From Asparagopsis taxiformis (lineage: Eukaryota; Rhodophyta; Florideophyceae; Bonnemaisoniales; Bonnemaisoniaceae): 25,366 bases of DNA. Position numbers and translations under genes: made by a program. Where the stretch lies: positions 1 through 25,366 of the forward strand of contig JALQPE010000999.1 in the NCBI GenBank assembly GCA_030407315.1. The letters are read 5' to 3'. Shown here one piece after another: positions 17,828 through 25,366 of this stretch. Under the pieces are notes generated by a model that made no database searches, had not been told where the DNA came from, and saw only the letters and a list, made by a program, of their open reading frames with translations. Positions within the stretch are counted from its first letter, which is position 1, and every line of letters starts with the position of its first letter.

Positions 17828-18837
17828 TTTCGATCTCGAAGCGCGTTTTCATCCCGGTGCGGATACGGATGAAAGATGGCTTGATAATTTGAGAGGAGCG
17901 CGTTAAATTTGCGGACAGGTATAAGAGGTATGGGATGGGGTCGCCAGAGATGAGGGAAGAGAAGAGAAGGTCGCCATGGAGGGAGGCGGTTGTCGGTCAT
18001 TGGAAAGGGCAACTAGGGAGGATAGTGACGTTTTTTGGGAGAGGGGTATTCGGCCAGGTTGGTTGTTGGGGAAGTTGCCTGTCGATGGGCTGTGTGGAAG
18101 TGAGAGGTGACTGTGCGAGGATGCATGTTTTGTAGACGATAAAGCAGTGGGAGATGTAGAGTTCTTTGGGGAGCTTATGATGGATTGTTTTACTTGTAGT
18201 AGAGGTGGAATGAGGACCGAGTCTGGATGTGTACGTCAGGTTTTATAGCGCAGGTGGTCAGGGGAGGAGTATGGGAAGGTGGAATTGGTGACATGCGCTA
18301 TTCATTGGTTGGTGTTGGCTAAAGGAACCAGTGAGAACTGTGATGTCGGACTGGTAGTAAGTCAGATGTCTAAAGAGTCGGATTGGTGTATGACTGTACG
18401 GGTGGAATTCGGCGAAAAGCAATCGGAACCAGTATGTTTTTGGTGAATGAGGGTAATGATGTATTGGTGAGACGGCACAAATTTACTAATTTGTTGGGTA
18501 TTTGGGTGATGCAGCTGGTGCTGGAAATCGTACTGCTTTATGTAGTTGAAAGGAAAATGTAGGGGTTGGGGTGGGAATCAGTCAGTAGTAGGGACGAACA
18601 TTGAACGAAGCGAGGCGTATTTCAACTATGGTGTTGGATGTGTTGTGCAGTCTCATCTCTACTCTGCAGATCATGAAATTGGAATCAGTGACTTGGACGA
18701 CGTAATCTTGGGAGGGAAAAGATCGTTTCCAGTTGATGTATATATGTGCGGTATGTGGACGATGAAGCAAAAAGTGGAGGAGTGTGGAAGAGGCGAGGAC
18801 GTTTTGTAACATTGGCCAGAATCCTTAGTGAATATAG
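17828..18837. other. Intergenic, nothing recognised
   Basis: The plus strand is G/T-rich; only short frames. I see no repeat of the window's main families in it. Confidence 0.4.
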
Positions 18838-18993
18838 ATGCCCAGAACTTTTTAAAATTTCGGGCAGTAAAAAATTACAAAAAATCATCGATTTCGGCAG
18901 TCGATTGTGCCGTACGGCACACCCCCATCTCAAAAACATGTTCACATGTGCATGTTTTTGAGAATAGCCCAAATTTTAATTCAAATCAGGGTG
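18838..18993 (+). repeat. Core repeat copy 8
   Basis: Left-truncated copy starting at ATGCCCAGAACTTTTTAAAA, with the conserved palindrome, hairpin and CAAATCAGGGTG end. It forms the left part of element E copy 2. Confidence 0.85.
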
Positions 18994-20964
18994 TCTAATT
19001 TGGCCACAACGGCCCCAGGAACCGGAGCCGCCGCCCCGATCGGGGGCTATCACTGGCGTCTGTAAGCACCAACTGTAAGCCGGAACCGGCCGCCGCCCCG
19101 ATCGGGGCTATCACTGGCTTCTATAAGCACCAAATTTAAGCCAAAATCGCGTCTTACGAAGAGTCGCTTTCACGCTCAATACGCCAGGGACAGGTCTTGG
19201 TCCTTGTTTCATCACGGTCCCGCCCCACTCTCACGATCAACCTGAAATGGACGTCCGGTGGATGTCCATCTCGATTGCACTGCTGGCCAGCCCAGAAATT
19301 CTAAAATTTCCGAAAAATCAAATTGGTGGCCCAGCATCTCCTGTGCCGAAAATTCCCGCACTCACTTCTGATATACGTCTAGACGTGTTTCGCACTTGTA
19401 CGCATCATGGAAGGCGTCACGGAAGGTTGAGACTACGCTACTTGTGTACCGCGTCGTCTGAAATAGCGAGTAGTGTTTGTTGTATAGTTATGGAGTATGC
19501 GTCTAGTGGTTTGTAAAGCTTGCAGAACGGGATAGGGATGTGGGTGGCCCTATTTTATGAATACATGAGTACCAATATTCAAGGGTGACAAACGGAAAGG
19601 CATACGCTCATACATGTTTGAGATTGCATAGTAGAGAAAATATTTACATCGAAATTTATATGGAGCTGATGGAGGTTTTAAGGATGAGGTATGAGAGGAA
19701 GAAAATTCTTCTGTGGTATGAGGATGTGTTCTGTGGGGGGTGGATGCAATCTTGGGACGGTACAGGGGGACGTGGAAATGTACGGAGTGCGGGTTTAGAA
19801 TGGAGTGTGATTCGGAGAGGAGTGCCGACGAGCATATTATGGGGATTGGGGAGACGCTGCGGGGTGTTGGGGTAGTGAGGGGGGAGGAGGTGTTTAGGTG
19901 GGACCGTAGGAGGGTGCGGTTGAAGGCGCCGAGAGGAGGGAGTTTTAGGAAAGTGAGGAGAAAGAGGCGGGAAGGGGGGTGGCGTCTGTTCTGGCTGTGG
20001 TGAGTGGGGATGTGATGGAGAAGAAGGGGGTTATTGTATTTGGGGAGGGAGGGGAGTGGGAGGAAGGGTGCGAAGTGGGGGGTTGATATGTGTTTCAGAG
20101 CGGGGAGGTTTCTGGGGAGACGGCGGGGGTGCCACCCCGCAGTGCGGGAGCGTGGGCCGGTGGTGGTGGTGTATACGGTATCGAAGATGCGGATGGTGTG
20201 GGGGGGCATGGAGCAGCTGAGGGAGGGAGGGGTGGAGCAGGTCGGGTACGGGATGGGGAGTGAGAGGTTTTGGAAGAGTAAGCTGCAGGGGAAGTTTGTG
20301 GAGAGGGCGAAGGAGGGGGTTGAGGGTAGAGGAGAGAGGGTATTGAAGAACAATACGTTGCAGAGGTGTTGGGGGAAAGCATGGTCGAGGAGATAGGGTT
20401 TTTTTTTTCCCTATTCTGAGGTAGTATGAGGACTGGTTATACGAAATCTATAGGGTAGAGCAGAACAGTAGGTATGGAATGGAGGTGGGCACCGTGGAAG
20501 CAGGGATAGGTAGCTGAAAATGCGTGCTAGAGTGGTATTGGAGGTGTTTGAGGTACAGTACGGGGGAGGTGAACACTAACTGGAAGGGGGTGTGAGCGAG
20601 AGGATGGAAAAATTAAAGACAAAATTGGAGTCGACCGACAAGGAAAAATAGAGTGGTCGCCGTGATTGATGCGGACATCCATGTCGAGCACGGCGGCAGA
20701 AATTTCTGGGGTCGAAATTTTTGAATTTCTGAACCGGCGCCCGTCCTAGGTGGACATAGACATGGCGGAAGTCCATCCCGAGGGGGACATCCGTGGTACT
20801 AGAAACAATGAATGTCGTCCTAGTAATACTAGACGTACTAGACCGCATGGACGTCCGGTTCTAGGCGGACGTCCAAACATACTGGAGAACATGGACGTCC
20901 GCCTAGTAATACTAGGTGTACTAGAGTTTGTGGACGTCCGCGTCCATTTCCGAGAACACAGACG
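18838..20964 (+). mobile_element. Element E, copy 2 (2.13-kb direct duplicate)
   Basis: Same content and order as copy 1: core repeat copy 8 (18838-18993), two 62-bp tandem units (from about 19018), left-end motif (about 19241), G-rich body, and a palindrome cluster at 20750-20964. Few substitutions and small indels separate the copies, implying recent duplication or gene conversion. The right end joins copia pol sequence at 20965, while copy 1 joins gag. The 87-residue plus frame is identical (19740-20003), but that is uninformative at this divergence. A longer minus frame (19550-20353) is Ser/Pro/His-rich low complexity and is not called. Confidence 0.7.
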
Positions 20965-22676
20965 ATCCTACTCCTGTCCAGCAAAATATACCTTCCATGT
21001 TAGCACATCGTCGAAGTATTGGAGATGCATCACGGGATGTCGGCCATTACATCGCCACCACTCCACCTCATCCTGGCATACTTCTGGAAACCAATGAGCA
21101 GCAAGTTCTAGAGCAGATCAAATCAGTCATTGGCAATGCACAGGTTACTGTCAGCAAACTCAGCTTTGCACCTGAGTGGGCAGTACAGCAGGCTTTTAAT
21201 GCAGAGCCGGAAAACTGGAAGGGTGTCTATAGTGAAATTCGTGAGTCCAAAGTGGCATTAAATGCCAACGTCATCAGATCACACACGGTGTACAAGATTA
21301 AGTCTGATGAGCAAGCAAAACTGAAGCTAAAGGCGCGTATTGTAGCGCATGGCAATGAGGAAAAGAACCTTGATGCAGTCCGAAAAGACTCTGCCGCTGC
21401 GCAGTTTGTCATAATTAGGCTGCTGATTTCTACAGCCGCACTGCGAGGCTTCTAGCTAGGAAAAGTTGACGTGAAGAAAGCTTACTTACAAAGCGGTCCT
21501 ATTAAGCGCGAGATATACGTCAGGCCGCCTCGAGAATGGAATTCCGCGTCGGATGCATACCCAAACAGGGGTATATTATGGAAGCTACTGAAGCTTCCAT
21601 ACGGAATTGTAGAGGCTGGCCGCCAGTGGCAGCTGGTGGCAGAATCATGGCTACTTGAGCAGATGATGTTTGAAAGAGTCCCTGGCCTGTCACAAATATT
21701 TACTAAGCGTGACAAGAACTGCCATATTACAGTCATGCTAACTAAGGTCATTGATGACTTCCTAGTAACTGGCAGTGTGTCAGACATCTCAAGTTTCGTT
21801 CAGAGTGCAAAGCAACAGTTTGAGATTGGTTGCGTTGTCATCGATGACAACATCAAGTATAATGGCACAGAAATCGAGCAAGCATCTACCGGTAGCATTA
21901 AGCTATCTATGCATGAGTACTGTGGCCGCATTACACCAATCCCGCTTACCCCATCCAGAAGGAAAAACCGCAGCTCGCCCGCCACGCCTGAAGAGCACAC
22001 ACAGTACTTACGTCTTGCAGGATTGCTCAATTTTTTGGGCAAAGGTGCGCTTCTAAGTGCATCATTTATAACAAGTCATATGTTACAGAAGTCAGGAAGA
22101 CTGAACCTGGCTGCCATAGTCGAAGCAAATCCAATGCAAAAGGAGATCTCCAAGCTGTCACCCGTCATCTCATTTGTCGCCCCAGCGTCCAATGACAAAG
22201 TGCACCCATTCCTTTGTTCCTTCTCCGATGCATCGTTTAATATCTCTTCCAAGCAATCCTATGATCAGACGGGTATTTTCTGTGGTCCTGCCATCCCGCA
22301 ACGAAATAGTGTTTTACTGCATCCTATTGAATGGTCGTCATCAAAGCAACACAGAGTTACATACTCATCTTTTGGCGCTCAAATAATTGCTTGCGCAGCA
22401 GCTGATGACCGTGCCTACTACCTACGAAAAGGTGTTCGCGCTATTCTGGATGACAGTTCGATCAATTCGCACATCAACATTGACTCTCGTGGTTTATTCG
22501 ACACATTGACAACATTGCATGACAGTCGCGACTATCGTCTACGACAAACGGTGCAGAGAATAAGAGACAGCTTCGATGGTAATGACATTGATGTACTGCG
22601 ATGGATCCGTGGGTCAGAGAATGTAGCTGATGCCTTGACCAAGAGAAAAATTGTCTTATACCGTGTAGGACCTTAG
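20965..22676 (+). pseudogene. Ty1/copia pol remnant: reverse transcriptase and RNase H
   Basis: One frame is open from the element E junction to 22676 except for a TAG at 21453-21455, inside the reverse transcriptase (RGF, stop, LGKVDV). RT landmarks are LKLKARIVAHGNEE, AAQFVIIRLLISTAALRGF, DVKKAYLQSGPIKREIYVRP, LPYGIVEAGRQW and the catalytic core VIDDFLVTG (21748 onward), which replaces the usual YVDD. RNase H landmarks are PFLCSFSDASFN, IEWSSSKQHRVTYSSFGAQ, NIDSRGLFDTL and the C-terminal VLRWIRGSENVADALTK. Protease and integrase are absent upstream, having been cut at the element E boundary. It would copy retrotransposon RNA to DNA if intact. Same strand and family as the right LTR. Confidence 0.85.
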
Positions 22677-24010
22677 CCCTTGTAGATAGATTGTACCTCC
22701 GAGGAGGATAAGAGGATAGGGATAAGGCTTCGAACTCACGAGTGAGAGCGCCGATTCCACGAGGCTGGCGCCTCGTGAGATCCTAGTAGCCCGAGGGCGG
22801 TGTCGGGGGGATCGATCCCTCGGAGCCCGGACACCTGTCTCCCAACCCGGTAGCGGGTGGTAGAGCGGGGTCCGGGACGGCTGGATCTAACCTGCCGGAG
22901 GGATCTATCGGCCGTGGCCGTCCTCAACCCACTTAAGGGTTAACTAGGCACTTAGCGCGATGGATCTCCGCGGGGAATTGTGGTCGCCTCCACGCGTGGC
23001 TGCCCACACGACGGATTCCGCAACTGTGATCCCGCCGGCGGCTGCGGTCGAGACCGATTGAGAAGCCCACGGGCGTTAGCTCGGTTGACCGGCTGGGAGT
23101 GCCGAACCGACAGCGCTCCCAGTCGGTAGCCTTGTCCCAGTGGGCGGAAGGCCACTCCCGGTCGCCTGACGGCGTTAAAAGAAGCGGGAAGGTGGTCCAC
23201 TACTGCGGAGACGAAATGCCCTAGGGCAATCCACGTGCACTCCCGCCGGAGGAGGCTCGCGGCGGGCAATTGGGGAAATGTGCGAGCGATCCCCAATTGG
23301 GATCGAAACGGAGCAGCGGGTATCCTGTGAAGGAATTGCCGCCGCCGTTTAGTTGTAAGTTAAACGACCACGGTCGATTTGGAAGATTTGGAACGGAGAC
23401 GATCTACCTTTATTGTAGCTTAGTGGTCAATCCGTTGCCCTTAAATGGTCAACGAGACTGCCGGAACCGGAACCGTACCAGGACCAATGGTCCCGATCCG
23501 GCGTCCAATGGACCTTGTGGGGTGTTATGCGGCACAGGGGCCTAACAGAGTAAGCTGCTACGTTGCTACGTGTAAACTAATAGAAACGGCCAGCCGTAAC
23601 GTACACGTGCACAACTGTAACGGGAGAATCCTCCCGCTCGCACACGTGTGTGACTAATCGCGCCTATATCGCTACACGTTGCACGCTCGCCGAAGGGTCC
23701 CGCGCAAGCAATGTGACCCGGTGCCAATGCAAGGCGGCACGCGCCCATTCGCCCTTGGGCGACAATTCCCTTGCCACTTCACCGTGGCTAATGATTACCA
23801 ACGCGGCTCTTCGCGGCAGATTCCTTACCGAACACCCACTCACGCTCTCGAGCGTACCGCTTAAGCGACCCCTCCTGGCGCCCATTCCAGGCGCCTGGAA
23901 TTATCCTCCCGCGACCGCTCGCAGCGCAATACGGGACGAGTCCCACATACTATGTGGGACTCGCGGTAGTACCGCTTACTCAACGACATATTTTTCGATG
24001 GCACGTTGCA
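22677..24010. repeat. Hairpin-dense GC-rich region
   Basis: No supported gene. It contains many exact inverted repeats: CCTCCGAGGAGG (about 22697), CTCACGAG/CTCGTGAG (22735, 22772), GGGATCGATCCC (22808-22819), TGCCCTAGGGCA (23217-23228), CAATTGGGG/CCCCAATTG (23267, 23291), CGGGAG/CTCCCG (23621-23636), ACGCTC/GAGCGT (23842-23855), ATTCCAGGCGCCTGGAAT (23884-23901) and a 27-nt palindrome at 23937-23963. It may be an inserted foldback-type element or a structured RNA region of the retrotransposon 3' part. Confidence 0.7.
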
Positions 24011-24149
24011 TATAGCTCTCGACCAGGGATACGAACTGGACAGTCATTAATGTAAGTAGCCAGTTGACATTCACATTGTATTGTTCATGCGGTTGCTAAT
24101 ATCTGAATCACAGTAACTGAAGTACTCAATCTCGAGAATATCCTGTGAA

Positions 24150-24330
24150 AATCTCGATGAAGGAGTCCTCTAGGAGCCTTGAAATATGGCTCATCGTGTT
24201 CCTCGTTGAAAAACGGTTGAAGCACTCACTGTAATAGGCCCTGAGGGGCTCAGTTACGTGAGAAAACTTTAACCCTCGATTTCTCCTAGAAGGAGTGCTC
24301 TAGGCGCTCCAAAACCTATCTCATCATGTT
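24150..24330 (+). repeat. Diverged tandem duplication near the retrotransposon 3' end
   Basis: ATGAAGGAGTCCTCTAGGAG with CTCATCGTGTTC (about 24160-24205) recurs as AGAAGGAGTGCTCTAGGCG with CTCATCATGTTC (about 24288-24330). Both are followed by similar spacing. Part of the internal 3' region. Confidence 0.5.
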
Positions 24331-24475
24331 CAGCGTGCCCGAATTAGTCGGGTAGCAACTTCTCCGAAGCTTCTACGACCTTTCTTCATGGAGATAATAG
24401 CGTCTGAAGTTTCAATTTGTTTGTCAGACTTTCAATTGTAATTAGAAAAAGCCAGGATGGGTTGCCATCATGGCA

Positions 24476-24484
24476 CAGGGAAAA
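24476..24484 (+). other. Polypurine tract preceding the right LTR
   Basis: CAGGGAAAA directly before TGTTATG. Confidence 0.65.
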
Positions 24485-24706
24485 TGTTATGATTAGTGTA
24501 CACGTGTGGGGTGGTATGATAGAGATGCCCACGTGTACCAGATTGGGCAGCGGGTGCTTACCAGGACAGACTGTCAGTGACAGTCTGTCTGGAGCAGCTA
24601 TTAACAGGCTGTCCTTAGCACCGCCGGGGCACCTCGGCGAGAATACAAAATATGTAGTGAGCTCGCAGATTCAATAAACGCTCGGCAAACAACCATTCGT
24701 TCCACA
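24485..24706 (+). repeat. Ty1/copia long terminal repeat, 222 bp (right copy)
   Basis: Begins TGTTATGATTAG and ends CGTTCCACA. It has CACGTG motifs, the 25-nt palindrome (24565-24589) and AATAAA at 24673-24678. Same length as the left LTR, with substitutions throughout, so the two are not freshly inserted copies. Confidence 0.85.
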
Positions 24707-24727
24707 GGTTATGGGCCCGCGCGCTCG
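24707..24727 (+). other. Primer-binding site after the right LTR
   Basis: GGTTATGGGCCCGCGCG: complementary to the initiator tRNA-Met anticodon arm as in the left copy, but with one base lost (the A after GGGCCC). A splice donor, TTCGGTAAGTG, follows at 24759-24764. Confidence 0.75.
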
Positions 24728-25366
24728 TAGGTCGTTTCAATATCTCTCTCGCGCTTCGGTAAGTGCGTCGTTTTCGTCGGCGTTCTCTTACCTATTTCGT
24801 CTCGTTCTCGCCTCGTTTTTCTCGTCTCTTCGTTTGCGCGCTTTTCTTCCGTTCTGCGCCTTCCCGCGCTTCCGCGGTCTTGCTGAGCGTCTCCTCCACG
24901 CTCCCGCGGGCATCACTCCGTTCTTCCTCGGCCTCCGCGCACCTCTGTCGCCGCTCCGCGCCGCACTGTGTCATCCTGTCCACTGGACATCCTGTCATCC
25001 ACACTATGTCCACACTGACACTCTGTCATCTTGCCATCCGTCCCTTGGTCATCGTCATCAGGTGACATCATTCTTTTATCTGGGGTTCTCGTGCGAAGGA
25101 AAAAGTTTTGGCTAGCGTCGCTGCTGGAACTCGAACAAAGTTCGGTACTCTCCGTGGACCGTCCAACCGACTTCGGCTACCGGCCACTCAAGGCCCAAAT
25201 AGTGGAATCGACCTTTTCTTTTATATTGGCTAGTCTATACCTTTCTCAACTCGGTCCTGCTCTTGTAAGACAGTGACCTTGTCCTGATCGGTATAGCGTT
25301 TATAGCCTCTACCTATCACCGAATAAACTCATCGGACGTTTGGTTTCATTGTCAACGGTTTCCACA

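Larger units (their letters stand above)
24228..25366 (+). repeat. Right arm of the inverted repeat (copia PPT-LTR-PBS-leader), runs off the window
   Basis: Plus-strand counterpart of 15806-16966. It lies downstream of the pol remnant in the same orientation, as expected for a 3' LTR. It continues past the LTR into a PBS and leader, as expected for a 5' LTR. The arrangement suggests two elements sharing one LTR, or a tandem array. The zinc-finger ORF and gag may follow beyond the window. Confidence 0.85.

Noticed and set aside
19550..20353. 267-residue minus-strand frame in element E copy 2
   Set aside because: Ser/Pro/Thr/His-rich low complexity opposite a G-rich strand. It is broken in the almost identical copy 1, so it is probably a composition artefact.
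22940..22990. 5.8S rRNA-like motif (GCGATGGATCTC)
   Set aside because: The other invariant 5.8S segments are absent downstream, so the match is short and fortuitous.

Overview
The window reads as eukaryotic nuclear DNA from a repeat-rich, intron-poor genome. The evidence is Ty1/copia retrotransposon parts, nuclear-type proteins with SET, matrin-like zinc-finger and basic/acidic low-complexity segments, splice signals, and many palindromic interspersed repeats. A red alga or a similar protist-type genome is a plausible source, but nothing in the sequence proves it. There is no CRISPR array, rRNA or intact tRNA.

Left part (1-5.2 kb). After about 1 kb without a recognisable gene there is a unit of roughly 4.1 kb bounded by inverted copies of a ~200-bp repeat (1023-1228 minus, 4979-5167 plus). 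It carries one minus-strand gene, broken over several frames, whose parts are an N-terminal region of unknown function, a beta-class amino (N6A/N4C) DNA methyltransferase (DPPYN, then a DPF-type motif I) and a C-terminal SET domain. The breaks (three or four frame changes and one in-frame TAA) indicate decay or, less likely, unrecognised introns.

Middle part (5.2-12.2 kb). A short minisatellite with a perfect 21-bp hairpin is followed by a large intact plus-strand gene, 7308-11243 (1311 aa). It combines a ParB/sulfiredoxin-like segment with a C-terminal 2-oxoglutarate/Fe(II) dioxygenase-like domain (HxD, distal His, Arg). On both sides, in direct orientation, lies a paired-repeat block: two ~205-bp core repeats with a 295-bp spacer. 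A possible DNA/chromatin methylation writer and a possible oxidative eraser or modifier are therefore both associated with one family of short repeats. This is the most interesting aspect of the window, but their functional link is inference.

Right part (12-25.4 kb). Two near-identical direct copies of a 2.13-kb element (12064-14189, 18838-20964), with GGACGTCC-type palindromes near the right end, abut two halves of Ty1/copia elements: a gag on the minus strand (14190-15088) and a reverse transcriptase/RNase H region on the plus strand (20965-22676, one in-frame TAG). A 222-bp copia LTR is present in inverted orientation at 16477-16698 and 24485-24706. Each LTR has a polypurine tract upstream and a primer-binding site downstream matching the anticodon half of initiator tRNA-Met. 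Between the PBS and gag lies an ORF with two matrin/U1-type C2H2 fingers, preceded by strong splice signals. Between pol and the right LTR lies a ~1.3-kb GC-rich stretch packed with perfect hairpins. In all, the window is a nest of mobile elements carrying or flanking two unusual chromatin-type genes.
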